Assembly: GCA_905194315.1 (NCBI GenBank)
Contig: CAJJRX010000004.1
Span: forward strand, 1-64,000
Origin: an uncultured Sutterella sp.
GTDB taxonomy: Bacteria > Pseudomonadota > Gammaproteobacteria > Burkholderiales > Burkholderiaceae_F
Reading direction: 5' to 3'
DNA: 64,000 nucleotides
The notes under the pieces are model-generated. The model searched no databases. It saw only the letters and a list, made by a program, of their open reading frames with translations, and was not told the DNA's origin. This document shows positions 17,203 to 27,093 of the stretch, piece by piece. The position numbers and the translations under genes are program-made. How positions within the stretch are numbered: the stretch's first letter is position 1; every line of letters begins with the position of its first letter.

Positions 17203-17233
17203 AACGCACAGCCTGACGGTTGTGCGTTTTTTT
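17203..17233. terminator. Terminator after the THUMP methyltransferase
   Basis: AACGCACAGCC pairs with GGTTGTGCGTT (one G-U pair) around TGAC, with seven T residues following and four A residues preceding. It serves the plus-strand methyltransferase gene and may act in both directions. Confidence 0.88.
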
Positions 17234-17256
17234 CGCCGCTCCCTCCGGCGCAGCTC

Positions 17257-17292
17257 GAGAAAAAGCCGCTGGCTTTCGGGCACAGCGGCTTT
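17257..17292 (-). terminator. rplS operon terminator
   Basis: On the minus strand AAAGCCGCTG and CAGCGGCTTT form a perfect 10-bp stem around an 11-base loop, followed by T-rich sequence. It lies 29 bases beyond the rplS stop and ends the ribosomal operon. Confidence 0.85.
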
Positions 17293-17320
17293 AGAGCAGA
17301 TCTGTTCTGATAGAAGCAGA

Positions 17321-17689
17321 TTAGTTCTTGCGAACCAGGCGTTCCTTAATACGGGCAGCCTTGCCGGAGCGGTTGCGCAAGTAGTAGAGCTTGGAACGGC
17401 ACACATCACCGTGACGCTTCACTTCGATAGAAGCGATCGTCGGGGAGTAGAGCTGGAACGTACGTTCCACGCCTTCGCCACTCGAAATCTTGCGAACGAT
17501 GAACGAGGAGTTGAGGCCGCGGTTGCGACGGGCGATAACCACACCTTCGTAGGCCTGAACGCGCTTGCGGGAACCTTCAACAACGTTGACGTTCACAACA
17601 ACCGTGTCACCGGCGCGGAATTCAGGGATGGTTTTGCCGGCCGTGAGGCGGGCCATTTCTTCTTGTTCAAGAACCTTGATCAGATCCAT
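17321..17689 (-). CDS. rplS: 50S ribosomal protein L19
   Basis: A 122-residue ribosomal protein at the 30S-50S interface. It has the full family sequence, starting with MDLIKVLEQEEM and containing FRAGDTVVVNVNVVEG and the basic tail with RSGKAARIKERL. GGAGAA is well placed upstream of the ATG. It is the last gene of the rpsP-rimM-trmD-rplS set, 88 bases after trmD. Confidence 0.98.
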   Translation of the reverse strand: MDLIKVLEQEEMARLTAGKTIPEFRAGDTVVVNVNVVEGSRKRVQAYEGVVIARRNRGLNSSFIVRKISSGEGVERTFQLYSPTIASIEVKRHGDVCRSKLYYLRNRSGKAARIKERLVRKN

Positions 17690-17777
17690 TTGTAATTCTC
17701 CGAACCATCGTCATGTGGCCTTTCATTGAGGGCACGCTGCCCGCCACAGAGAGGATGGAATGTTTTTCATATGTTTA

Positions 17778-18527
17778 TCAGGATGGTTTCTTCCAACCTG
17801 CCGCTTCCAGCCAACGGTAGTCAGCCATCGAAAGCAAACCGGAAGAATGTGCGATTGTAATCAAATCGGGCCTGTTTTGCAAGGTAAAACGCAAGCTTTC
17901 CTCACGTGTCCACTTTGCAATATTGGCATGATGCCCGGAAAGGAGCACCTCTGGGACCGGCATACCGCGCCAGACCTCCGGACGTGTGTAGTGCGGCGCG
18001 TCAAGCAGCCCGGTCGCAAAGCTTTCATCCTCGTACGAGAGCGTTTTGATGGCACCCGGCAGCTGTCGGACCACTGCATCGATGAGCGCGCAGGCAGGCA
18101 GTTCACCACCCGAGAGCACGAAGTCTCCAAGGCTGATCACCTCATCGACATACGTACTGAGAAACCGCTCATCAATGCCCTCATAGCGTCCGCACAGCAG
18201 AACCATATCCTCACGCTCACTCACCCACTCGCGCACCTTTTTATCTGTGAGGTGTCTGCCGTTGGGTGCAAAACTGATCAGCCTGCCACGGTTGCCTGAA
18301 GCGCGGATCGCCTCCAGGGTTTTCGCCAGAGGTTCTGCCATCATCACCATCCCCGGACCGCCGCCGAAAGGCCGGTCATCCACGGTGCGGTGAAGATCCT
18401 CAGTCACCATGCGCGGATTCCAGGTGTGACACGACCAGAGACCGCGTTTCAGGGCGCGGGCGGTAATGCCGCAGTCCGTGACAGCATGAAAAATCTCAGG
18501 AAAGAGTGTTATGACGTCAAATCGCAT
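17778..18527 (-). CDS. trmD: tRNA (guanine37-N1)-methyltransferase
   Basis: A 249-residue SPOUT-family enzyme that methylates G37 next to the anticodon, preventing frameshifting. The start MRFDVITLFPEIF is diagnostic, and the trefoil-knot SAM site includes LLCGRYEGIDERF near residue 115 and SLGDFVLSGGE near 135. AAGAGG lies nine bases upstream of the ATG. It follows rimM by 16 bases, clearly in one transcript. Confidence 0.97.
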   Translation of the reverse strand: MRFDVITLFPEIFHAVTDCGITARALKRGLWSCHTWNPRMVTEDLHRTVDDRPFGGGPGMVMMAEPLAKTLEAIRASGNRGRLISFAPNGRHLTDKKVREWVSEREDMVLLCGRYEGIDERFLSTYVDEVISLGDFVLSGGELPACALIDAVVRQLPGAIKTLSYEDESFATGLLDAPHYTRPEVWRGMPVPEVLLSGHHANIAKWTREESLRFTLQNRPDLITIAHSSGLLSMADYRWLEAAGWKKPS

Positions 18528-18543
18528 GCATTAGGCCTCTTTC

Positions 18544-19068
18544 TCAGCGCCAGTCTTCCTGCCAGTCCACAATGATCCGGCGGGATTCGAGTTCGATGCG
18601 TTTGAGATACACATCCTTGACCAGCGGAATCATGAAGGTGCGTTTCTCACCGGGACTCACCTCATAGACCACCTCGAGCAGATCCTGCGCACCGTTACTG
18701 CCGATGCGCGTGACCGTGCCGAGGAGCACCTCTTCAGTGTTGATCACACTGCAGCCGACCAGATCGACCGCCCAGACCTCATCGTCACCTGCGGCGGGAA
18801 AATCCTCACGGGCAACAAAAAGCACCCCCTTGAGTCTGTCGGCCTCCTCCTTGCTGGCGCAGCCGACCCATTTTGCAATCAGGCCGTTTCCGTGCACCCG
18901 CACCGCCTCCACTTCCACGTCAACAGGCGCACCGGTCATCGGAACAAGGCGCCAGCGCTTTGTCTTTCTGAGCACCTCTCCGGAGCCTGCGGGCTGCACA
19001 CGAACCCAGCCCCGGAACCCGTAGGCGCCCGTAGCGCGGCCCAATTCAATGTAGTCGTCCATCTGCAT
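18544..19068 (-). CDS. rimM: 16S rRNA maturation factor RimM
   Basis: A 174-residue protein that binds S19 and helps mature the 30S head. The N-terminal RimM barrel begins ELGRATGAYGFRGWVRVQP, and a C-terminal PRC-barrel contains the WAVDLVGCSV and MIPLVKDVYL segments. The start may be the ATG at 19068 or the one at 19062; neither has a strong ribosome binding site. The gene is directly upstream of trmD, but it is separated from rpsP by an unrelated hydrolase gene. Confidence 0.95.
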   Translation of the reverse strand: MQMDDYIELGRATGAYGFRGWVRVQPAGSGEVLRKTKRWRLVPMTGAPVDVEVEAVRVHGNGLIAKWVGCASKEEADRLKGVLFVAREDFPAAGDDEVWAVDLVGCSVINTEEVLLGTVTRIGSNGAQDLLEVVYEVSPGEKRTFMIPLVKDVYLKRIELESRRIIVDWQEDWR

Positions 19069-19154
19069 GTCTGATTCTGTTATGTGTTATATCTGTTTCG
19101 GATACCGGAACGCTGAGCGCCTCTCTGGCGGCAGGTCCGGCAATTTTTGTCTCT

Positions 19155-19160
19155 ACTATA
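19155..19160 (-). promoter_or_regulatory. Candidate -10 box upstream of rimM
   Basis: On the minus strand TATAGT lies about 90 bases before rimM, within the 178-base gap after the hydrolase gene. A weak TGCACG lies 18 bases further upstream. An internal promoter would restore independent expression of rimM-trmD-rplS. Confidence 0.3.
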
Positions 19161-19218
19161 TAGGAAAAGCGCATTGCACGTGCAGGATCCACCGCCCGCG
19201 CAAATGCGCTCCTCCAGG

Positions 19219-19242
19219 AAACCGCCCTCCGTCCGGAGGCGG
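19219..19242 (-). terminator. Hairpin after the AbgA-like gene
   Basis: CCGCCTCC and GGAGGGCGG pair with one bulged G around a short loop, followed on the minus strand by only three T residues. It begins a few bases past the hydrolase stop and may act as a weak terminator or attenuator before rimM. The plus-direction T-tract is longer, but no plus-strand gene ends here. Confidence 0.5.
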
Positions 19243-19246
19243 CCTT

Positions 19247-20524
19247 TTATTTATTGAGTTCTTCGACAATTCCGACGAGCATCTTCAGCGCGACGGGCAG
19301 CGAGATTTCATCCTGAATTTCAAAGTCTGAGCGGTGATGACCGGGCGTGTCGCAGCCGTAGAAGAAAAAACCCGCTTTCGCCCCATGGGACTGGGCGCGG
19401 CGGATCAGCGTGCAGCAGTCCTCCGAGCCGCTGCCCTGATCAAAGAAGCGCAGCTTCACATCCGGCATGCGACCGGCAACTTTTGCGACGACATCACAGG
19501 CCTCGGGGCTCGCCACCATATTGGTAGCCTCACCGACTTTAATGATCTTTGCCTCAACTTCAAAGGCTGCCGCAACACCGGCCACGATCGACTCGACCTT
19601 TTTCACCATAAAGCTGTTGATCTCATCGTTCTCGCCGCGAACCTCAATCTGCATTTTCGCGTGAACCGGCGTGACATTGCGGCCCTCACCGGCATGGAGC
19701 GTGCCAATGGCGATACGGGTCATCCCGCCGCCGTGACGCGGAATACCGGCAAGCGCAACAGCACAGTGCGCGGCAGCGAGCAGCGCACTGTGACCTTTTT
19801 CCGGTTCAGCGCCGGCATGGCTCGGCGTTCCTTTGAACACAAGATCCATTTTGGTTGTCGCCATAAAACCTTTACGGATTACCGCCACTTCACCGAGACG
19901 GGCACCGGCGCCCACGTGCGCGCCGAAGAACCAGTCCACATCGTCGACAACACCGGCCGCCGCCATTGCAGCCGCGCCGCGGGTGCCTTCCTCAGCGGGC
20001 TGGAAAATCAGTTTGATGGTGCCGTTGAGCGCCTCGCGATGGTCCATCAGCCAGTAGGCCAGTGCCAGACCGGTTGCTGTGTGTGCGTCATGACCGCAGG
20101 CATGCATCAGCCCGGGAAAAACAGAGCAGTAACCTTTGCGGGCAGGTTCGTGAGTTGCCGCGTCTTCGCTTTCCTCAACCAGCACACAGTCCATATCGAA
20201 GCGAAAAGCCGTCACCGGTCCGGGGCGGCCGGTCTCAAGCGTGGCCACCGCACCGGTGTAGCCTCCGAGGCGTTCAAGAAGCGCCTCGCTCACACCGTGC
20301 TCACGTGCTCTAGCCAGCGCTTTTTCAACGAGCACCGGATCCCGGCCCATCACCGCCTCCGGCGCAATCACCTCTTTTCCGGCTTTGACTTTAAAGCCGA
20401 GCGACTCCAGTGTGGTCACCACAATGGAGGTGGTTTCAAATTCAGTCCAGCCCTCCTCGGGACGCTGGTGAATTTCACGGCGCAGTGCCAGCATCTCCGG
20501 CACATAGTGATCGATGTCGTGCAT
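19247..20524 (-). CDS. AbgA-like M20-family amidohydrolase
   Basis: A 425-residue metallo-amidohydrolase of peptidase family M20, closest in recognisable sequence to AbgA, a subunit of p-aminobenzoyl-glutamate hydrolase that splits the folate breakdown product. Shared stretches include TGRPGPVTAFRFDMD, the metal site MHACGHDAHTATGL, LIFQPAEEGTRGA, VVDDVD and the dimerisation-domain motif HAGAEPEKGHNALLA-like HAGAEPEKGHSALL. I chose the ATG at 20524 because GAGGTAACC lies just upstream and the protein then aligns with AbgA from its start. No abgB or abgT partner is nearby. It sits between rpsP and rimM on the same strand, which is an unusual place. Confidence 0.85.
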   Translation of the reverse strand: MHDIDHYVPEMLALRREIHQRPEEGWTEFETTSIVVTTLESLGFKVKAGKEVIAPEAVMGRDPVLVEKALARAREHGVSEALLERLGGYTGAVATLETGRPGPVTAFRFDMDCVLVEESEDAATHEPARKGYCSVFPGLMHACGHDAHTATGLALAYWLMDHREALNGTIKLIFQPAEEGTRGAAAMAAAGVVDDVDWFFGAHVGAGARLGEVAVIRKGFMATTKMDLVFKGTPSHAGAEPEKGHSALLAAAHCAVALAGIPRHGGGMTRIAIGTLHAGEGRNVTPVHAKMQIEVRGENDEINSFMVKKVESIVAGVAAAFEVEAKIIKVGEATNMVASPEACDVVAKVAGRMPDVKLRFFDQGSGSEDCCTLIRRAQSHGAKAGFFFYGCDTPGHHRSDFEIQDEISLPVALKMLVGIVEELNK

Positions 20525-20847
20525 GATGGTTACCTCTTTCAGGTCGGTTTGCGTGTATTCACACATTGTAGACCCATCCTGCAAAGGCGGTCGTGGCACA
20601 CTTTTGACTGCGACCTGCGACCGGGGCTGCCGGAACGGAGGCAAAAAATAACCCCACTCTTTCTCTGGCAAGTGTAGATACCGAACTTTACTGCGATGAC
20701 GGAACCGATGTGCTGGACACGAGAGGCACGTCCGTCATGGCAAATTCGCGCTTACCGGAAACAGTGGGGCTGTCTGGATGAATCTCTTTTGCTCCCGAGA
20801 TCCACCACTTTTATTCTGGGAGGGGTCTGAACCCGGACAAAGCCTGA
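20525..20847. other. Gap between rpsP and the AbgA-like gene
   Basis: This stretch holds no gene. It contains an inverted repeat (ATGACGGA at 20696-20703 with TCCGTCAT at 20731-20738) with a 27-base loop, and GC-rich sequence just downstream of rpsP without a clear T-tract. I see no confident terminator or promoter, so read-through from rpsP into the hydrolase gene is possible. Confidence 0.5.
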
Positions 20848-21090
20848 TTAGGCCTTGAGCGTCTTGACGAGACGGGCAACGGTGTCAGAGAGCTGAGCAC
20901 CCTGGCTCTGCCAGTAGGCAAGGCGTTCCTGGTTGACAACCAGCGTGGTGGCCTGACCGGCAGCCATCGGGTTGTAGTAACCGAGACGTTCAATGAAGCG
21001 GCCGTCGCGGCGGGCGCGGGAGTCGCAAACGTTGATGCTGTAGAACGGGCGCTTCTTGGAGCCACCGCGGGAAAGACGAACGATAACCAT
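20848..21090 (-). CDS. rpsP: 30S ribosomal protein S16
   Basis: An 80-residue 30S assembly protein. The start is set at 21090, where the protein begins MVIVRLSRGGSKKRPFY exactly as in the family, and AGAGGT lies nine bases upstream. A longer in-frame reading from 21177 has no family support. It is normally the first gene of rpsP-rimM-trmD-rplS; here an amidohydrolase gene follows instead of rimM. Confidence 0.97.
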   Translation of the reverse strand: MVIVRLSRGGSKKRPFYSINVCDSRARRDGRFIERLGYYNPMAAGQATTLVVNQERLAYWQSQGAQLSDTVARLVKTLKA

Positions 21091-21286
21091 GAGTCTACCT
21101 CTAGAACTGTTTGGTTGTTGATAAAAAAGCACTCTTGCGAGCGCCTGAAAAAATTCTGACCGGCGGGCAGACCGCAAACAATGTGCGCACCCGTCGAAAG
21201 CATTAGATTTTATTCAATTGATCCGGGCTTTGCAAGTGAAACTGCTGACGAATCTCAAAAGTTGTGCAGCCGTCCCGGACGGAGGA

Positions 21287-21309
21287 CGGGTCCGGCTGGG
21301 CCGGACCCG
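21287..21309 (-). terminator. Strong hairpin after etfA
   Basis: A perfect 10-bp GC-rich stem (CGGGTCCGGC with GCCGGACCCG) around three bases lies 12 bases past the etfA stop. There is no T-tract on the minus strand, so termination is uncertain; it may protect the mRNA end. Confidence 0.5.
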
Positions 21310-21321
21310 CACTAAGCGTGT

Positions 21322-22254
21322 TTACTGACCGAGTTTACGGGTGAGCTCGGCGAGCACAGGCAGCGCCTCTGCCACAAGGCCGTAGTCAGCCACCTGAAAA
21401 ATCGGCGCCTCGGGATCGTTGTTCACTGCCACAACCACCTTGGCATCCTTGATACCGGCCGTGTGCTGGATGGCGCCGGAAATGCCGAACGCGAAGTACA
21501 GCTCCGGTGCAATCATCTTCCCGGTCTGACCGATCTGCCAGTCATTCGGGGCAAGACTCATATCCACTGCCGTACGGGTGGCGCCCACTGCGGCACCGAT
21601 CGTATCGGCAAAGCCTTCAAGCGCCTTGAAACCCGCCTCATCAAAGAGACCTGCGCCACCGGCAACAACACGGCGGGCACTCACAAGTTCCGGACGGTCA
21701 CTCCGGGTTTCCTGGAAGCTGACAAAGCGCGAACCTTCATACACGGCGGTACCGACGAGCTCTTCAACCTGAGCGTCACCGTCCATCGGCGCCGCCTCAA
21801 AGGCCGTGGTGCGAATGGTGGCAACAACCACGGGCTCGCCCACTTCAACCGTCGCCAGAAGGCTGCCGGCATAAATACCGCGCACAAAGGTACGGGGACC
21901 TTCAACAGCGAGAATATCCGAAACAGGTGAAACATCGAGCTGAGCAGCCACACGGGGCATGGCAGCTTTGCCGACCAGATTGCCCACAAAAAGAACGTGG
22001 CTGTAACCTTCGCATTCCTTGCAGACCAGGTCGGCAAGAACTTCAGGGGTTTCATGAGCGAGCTGCGGCTGGTCCACAAAATAGACCGTGCGCACCCCGC
22101 TGATGCGGGCCGCCTCATGAGCAACGGCCTCGCAGCCGTTGCCTGCCACCAGAATATCCACGACTTCCGTCATCTTCAGAGCGGCACTGACCGCCTGAGC
22201 AGTGCTCGGCTTCAGGGACACATTGTCGTGATCTGCAATAAGTAAAGCTGTCAT
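21322..22254 (-). CDS. etfA: Electron transfer flavoprotein alpha subunit
   Basis: A 310-residue FAD-binding subunit of the electron transfer flavoprotein, which takes electrons from acyl-CoA or other dehydrogenases and passes them to ETF:quinone oxidoreductase or, in anaerobes, to other acceptors. The C-terminal FAD domain shows VVAGGAGLFDEAGFKALE, VGATRTAVD, QIGQTGKMIAPELYFAFGISGAIQH and VAVNNDPEAPIF, all diagnostic. AAGGAGGAA lies ahead of the ATG. It is 14 bases downstream of etfB, so the two form an operon. No acyl-CoA dehydrogenase gene is adjacent. Confidence 0.96.
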   Translation of the reverse strand: MTALLIADHDNVSLKPSTAQAVSAALKMTEVVDILVAGNGCEAVAHEAARISGVRTVYFVDQPQLAHETPEVLADLVCKECEGYSHVLFVGNLVGKAAMPRVAAQLDVSPVSDILAVEGPRTFVRGIYAGSLLATVEVGEPVVVATIRTTAFEAAPMDGDAQVEELVGTAVYEGSRFVSFQETRSDRPELVSARRVVAGGAGLFDEAGFKALEGFADTIGAAVGATRTAVDMSLAPNDWQIGQTGKMIAPELYFAFGISGAIQHTAGIKDAKVVVAVNNDPEAPIFQVADYGLVAEALPVLAELTRKLGQ

Positions 22255-22268
22255 GACTGCGTTCCTCC

Positions 22269-23018
22269 TTAGAGCACGTGAGCGTCGTTTTTGAGTTTTT
22301 CGATCAGCTCGTCAACAGACGAGACCATCACACCGGCAGCCTTTTCTGGCGGCAGCGCCACCTTGAGCACCCGGTTACGGGGTTTCGTCTCGAGACCGAG
22401 CGACTCGAGCGCAATTTCCTCCACGGGCTTCTTGCGGGCCTTGCCCATCGCGGGCAGCGTCACATAACGGGGTTCGGCCAGGCGCAGATCGGCCGTTGCC
22501 ACAGCGGGCACAGAAAGCGAGACTGTCTGCGTACCACCGTCGGTTTCACGGGTAATGAGCCAGCGGCCCTCTGAAAACGTAATGCTGCTTGCGGCAGGTG
22601 CCACAGGCAGACTCAGAAGTGCCGAAAGCATCTGGCCGACCTGATTGGCGTCATCATCAATCGCCTGCTTGCCGAGCAGAATCAGATCAGGCGATTCTTT
22701 TTCGGCAATTTTCTTCAGAACCTTGGCAACCGCGAGCGGTTCAAGCTCCTCATCTGTGCTGACGTGAATTCCGCGGTCCGCACCGATGGCCATTGCCACA
22801 CGGAGCTGATCCACCGCTTTGGGCACACCGACCGTCACAGCGACCACCTCATCGGCCTGACCGGCCTCTTTCAGTCGCACAGCCTGTTCAACAGCAATTT
22901 CATCAAACGGGTTAAGGGCCATTTTGGCCATCTTTGTATCGACACCCGACTCATCAGGCAGAGGACGCACTTTAATCTTGGCGTCAACCACCCGCTTTAC
23001 AGCAACCAAAATCTTCAT
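22269..23018 (-). CDS. etfB: Electron transfer flavoprotein beta subunit
   Basis: A 249-residue partner of EtfA that binds AMP and contacts the dehydrogenases. It starts MKILVAVKRVVDAKIKVR, as in the family, so the ATG at 23018 is preferred over a longer in-frame reading. The ETF-beta signature region, with VATADLRLAEPRYVTLPAMGKARKKP near residues 165-190, is present in parts. The gene is the first of the etfBA pair. Confidence 0.96.
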   Translation of the reverse strand: MKILVAVKRVVDAKIKVRPLPDESGVDTKMAKMALNPFDEIAVEQAVRLKEAGQADEVVAVTVGVPKAVDQLRVAMAIGADRGIHVSTDEELEPLAVAKVLKKIAEKESPDLILLGKQAIDDDANQVGQMLSALLSLPVAPAASSITFSEGRWLITRETDGGTQTVSLSVPAVATADLRLAEPRYVTLPAMGKARKKPVEEIALESLGLETKPRNRVLKVALPPEKAAGVMVSSVDELIEKLKNDAHVL

Positions 23019-23179
23019 CTTGTTTTTCCATGACGGGAGATCCCGGAGGACCTCGGCGCTCAAGGCTGTACCTTGAGCATAATCAAAGTTGTTTTGAACT
23101 CTATCAGACCTGCAAGGCGCTTTCAACTCTACCATCGGAGAGAGTTGCACAAAAGTGCCGCTTTTACAGGCGACTGCGA

Positions 23180-24526
23180 TTAAAGGCTTCCTGCTGCTTC
23201 TGACTGGCGGAGTGCCAGCGCACGGGACAGCACCACACCGAGTGCCGACACAGCCATACCCGCATAGGTCAGCCAGGGCGCCATGAAAAACCCGGCGGCA
23301 ATGCCGCAGAGCCCGCCGGCCACTGCACCGGCTGTCCAGCAGAGCCGGTTAAAGCGGTAATCGGAGAAAAGCAGGCTCACAAGGAGCGGTACCGCCACAC
23401 CCGGAACAAAGAGTGCGTAGCCCGACAGAAGCAGTTTGATGATATTGCCCTGCACGTACACAAGCAGGGCGCTTACCACCCCGATCAGCAGCACAAGGCG
23501 CTGCACACAGCGGGTGTCGTTACGGCGCAGAATATCGCGGCTGAAAATACCGCCTGCTGACAGCAGCACGGTGTCAGCCGAACCGCACAGCGCGCTGATC
23601 AGCCCCAGTGACAGCATGGCTTTGAGGATAAATGGCAGAGGTGACGCAGCACTCAGCCAGTCTCCGACGGGCTGTTTTGCGCCGAGGTTCATCACAGCCA
23701 TGAGTGTGATAATCACGGAAAAGAGCACCAGGAGCGGTGCGGCGGCCACCGCGGCGAAGCGGGCTGTAGCGGTGTCTTTCGCTGAGAAGGTGCGGCTGAA
23801 CATGTCAGGGCCGATCACATAAGTGATGCCAACAAGCAGCATCATCTTCACCCAGTCCTCCAGGCCGAAGGACGGGGTGAAAAACTGCCATTCAACACTG
23901 CTCATGCGCGCACTCTCAGTGCCCAGCAGCCAGACAAATGTACAGATAAACCCGATCAGCAGCACCAGCGCCTGTACGACGTCGGTACGGATCACACCGC
24001 GCTGACCGCCGGCGACCGTATGAATCAGAATTCCGGCAACAGTCACCCAGTAGAGAATCTGCCCGGTGACGGGGCCGGCGAGCGATCCAAGCAGTGCATA
24101 AAGCGCAACAAACTGTGCTGCAGTGATCGCCACCCAGCTCGTGGCAATAATAAAAGCTGACCATCGCTCAGCCGGCGCGCCGGCAATCTCACCGACCACT
24201 TCCGGCAGCGTCACGGCCTGCATACGACGGATTCTGGGCACAATCAGCCAGGCGTGAATCAGCAGACCGGCAGCGCCCACGCCGAGCCACCAGAAAGCTG
24301 CTGTGCCGTTTTTCTGGGCAAGACTGCCGATGCCGAGTGTGGCGGAACCGCCGATGATGGTACTCACCAGTGACAGTGTGCAGAATACTGTCCCCATGCT
24401 GCGGTTGGCCGTCAGGTAAGCCGCGGCATCAGTGCTGCGGTGTGTGCCTTTCATGCCGAACCAGAGCACGAGTGCGAAATAAATCAGAACAAAAACAGCC
24501 AGAAGTGTGGTATCGGTGAATTCCAT
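23180..24526 (-). CDS. Sodium:solute symporter family transporter
   Basis: A 448-residue inner-membrane protein with about 12-13 hydrophobic segments, of the SSS family (PutP/PanF/SGLT-like). The family's early segment (VSTIIGGSATLGIGSLAQKNG, near residues 55-75) and a mid-protein GPDMFSRTFSAKDTATARFA stretch are visible. Such proteins import an organic solute with Na+. The substrate (proline, pantothenate, carboxylates and others) cannot be assigned. The upstream neighbour is a YqaA-like membrane protein on the same strand 34 bases away or more; I see no shared function. Confidence 0.87.
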   Translation of the reverse strand: MEFTDTTLLAVFVLIYFALVLWFGMKGTHRSTDAAAYLTANRSMGTVFCTLSLVSTIIGGSATLGIGSLAQKNGTAAFWWLGVGAAGLLIHAWLIVPRIRRMQAVTLPEVVGEIAGAPAERWSAFIIATSWVAITAAQFVALYALLGSLAGPVTGQILYWVTVAGILIHTVAGGQRGVIRTDVVQALVLLIGFICTFVWLLGTESARMSSVEWQFFTPSFGLEDWVKMMLLVGITYVIGPDMFSRTFSAKDTATARFAAVAAAPLLVLFSVIITLMAVMNLGAKQPVGDWLSAASPLPFILKAMLSLGLISALCGSADTVLLSAGGIFSRDILRRNDTRCVQRLVLLIGVVSALLVYVQGNIIKLLLSGYALFVPGVAVPLLVSLLFSDYRFNRLCWTAGAVAGGLCGIAAGFFMAPWLTYAGMAVSALGVVLSRALALRQSEAAGSL

Positions 24527-24560
24527 CGTGTGTCCAGTATTGGTTTAAATCTTTTTTCGC

Positions 24561-25001
24561 TCAGAGCCAGCCTTTGGCCAGAAGCGCAAGCATAACAACA
24601 AAGGCAAAGCGTGCTGTTTTGCCTATTGCGATAAGCAGCAGAGAAATCCCCCAGGGAATGCGCCGCCAGCCGGCAATAAGCGGAAACGCATCGCCGATGA
24701 CAGGCAGCCAGGCAAACAGAAGCACCCACTGTCCGTAGCGGTCAAAAAGTGCCAGAGCACGGTTCGATGTTTTCCGCTCAGGCAGAAAACGCCCTATCAC
24801 CCAGGAGCTCATCGAGCCGAGCGTGTTACCTGCACTGGCAATCAGTGTGTAGCGGATCCAGTCCGCAGCCTCTGGCGAAGCGAGAACCGATGCCGTCAGA
24901 AGCGCCTCCGAGCCACCCGGAAAGAGCGTTGCGGAAACAAAAGCGCTCACAAAGAGCATCCAGTCGATCGGCAGTGATAGAAGCCATTCTTGCCAGGACA
25001 T
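24561..25001 (-). CDS. YqaA/DedA-family inner-membrane protein
   Basis: A small membrane protein of about 146 residues with four or so hydrophobic segments, of the SNARE-associated/DedA superfamily (YqaA subgroup). It has the family's FPGGSEALL segment near residue 30, GNTLGSMSSWVIGRF near 65 and the ARFAFVV end. DedA proteins are proposed lipid flippases or small-molecule transporters; the role of YqaA is unknown. The ATG at 25001 has GGGAGAAA about twelve bases upstream; a GTG at 25025 would add eight residues and lacks a site. It lies 35 bases before the symporter gene. Confidence 0.8.
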   Translation of the reverse strand: MSWQEWLLSLPIDWMLFVSAFVSATLFPGGSEALLTASVLASPEAADWIRYTLIASAGNTLGSMSSWVIGRFLPERKTSNRALALFDRYGQWVLLFAWLPVIGDAFPLIAGWRRIPWGISLLLIAIGKTARFAFVVMLALLAKGWL

Positions 25002-25079
25002 AGGTGCAGGAGTTTCTCCCGGCACGGCATCTGACGTATGCCGTGCTCAGTGTTTTTGGTCAGAATCTCTATAAACGAA

Positions 25080-25123
25080 AATCCTCACTGCTGCAGATAT
25101 TTTCACAACAGACAGTGAGGATT
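25080..25123 (-). terminator. ugp operon terminator
   Basis: AATCCTCACTG and CAGTGAGGATT form a perfect 11-bp stem around a 22-base loop, followed on the minus strand by TTTCGTTT. It lies 24 bases past the ugpC stop. Confidence 0.82.
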
Positions 25124-25146
25124 ATTTCAGCCGTTGAGCGTCCGGC

Positions 25147-26220
<1,074 letters not shown>

Positions 26221-26230
26221 AATTTTTCTC

Positions 26231-27079
26231 TTACTTTTCTGTATCAACCAGACCCTTGACGAACCAGCGTTGCATGATGGTTACCACAAGTGCCGGAGGC
26301 AGCATGGCCAGAATGGCCGTTGCCATAATAAGGTTCCATTCGTTGGCGGAGTCACCGCCGCCAATCATTCGCTTAATACCGATCACGATCGGGTACATGT
26401 CTTCCGATGTCGTCACCAGCAGCGGCCACAGGTACTGATTCCAGCCGTAGATAAACTGGATCACGAACATGGCGGCGATGTTGGTCATCGACAGCGGCAT
26501 GAGAATCGTGAAGAAAAAGCGCAAAGGACCTGCGCCGTCCATACGGGCAGCTTCGGCGAGTTCATCCGGCACCGTCAGGAAGAACTGACGGAACAGGAAG
26601 GTTGCTGTTGCCGAGGCAATGAGCGGAAGTATCAGCCCTCCCCAGCTGTCGAGCAGATTCAGGGTTGCCATGACTTCATAGGTCGGCGAAATACGCACTT
26701 CAACCGGCAGCATCAGCGTGATGAAGATGAGCCAGAAGCAGAGCGTACGCCCCGGGAACTTGAAGTACACAATGGCAAATGCGGACAGAAGCGAAATGAA
26801 GATCTTGCCCACTGAAATACCCATAGCCATACCCAGAGAGACCAGCAGCATGCGGCCCACCGGCGCACGGGAGGCGGTACCGCCCCCTTCAAAGAGGATC
26901 TGCGCGTAGTTTTCCAGGAAATGGGTGCCGGGGAGCAGACTCATCGGCGCCTGTTCAACCTCCACCGCAGTCTGCGTGGAGGCAATGAAAGCGATATAGA
27001 CCGGGAACACCACAACAATGATGCCCAGAATCAGAATGGCGTGCGTGAAGAAATTCAACCAAGGACGATTTTCTACCAT
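26231..27079 (-). CDS. ugpE: Glycerol-3-phosphate ABC importer permease
   Basis: A 282-residue inner-membrane permease with six hydrophobic segments, of the MalG/UgpE type. The cytoplasmic EAA loop, which contacts the ATPase, reads EAARMDGAGPLRFFF near residue 190. The N-terminus (FFTHAILILGIIVVVFPVYIAF) and the region QFIYGWNQYLWPLL match UgpE. GGGAGTG precedes the ATG. It is 14 bases downstream of ugpA. Confidence 0.94.
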   Translation of the reverse strand: MVENRPWLNFFTHAILILGIIVVVFPVYIAFIASTQTAVEVEQAPMSLLPGTHFLENYAQILFEGGGTASRAPVGRMLLVSLGMAMGISVGKIFISLLSAFAIVYFKFPGRTLCFWLIFITLMLPVEVRISPTYEVMATLNLLDSWGGLILPLIASATATFLFRQFFLTVPDELAEAARMDGAGPLRFFFTILMPLSMTNIAAMFVIQFIYGWNQYLWPLLVTTSEDMYPIVIGIKRMIGGGDSANEWNLIMATAILAMLPPALVVTIMQRWFVKGLVDTEK

Positions 27080-27093
27080 TTTGGTTCACTCCC

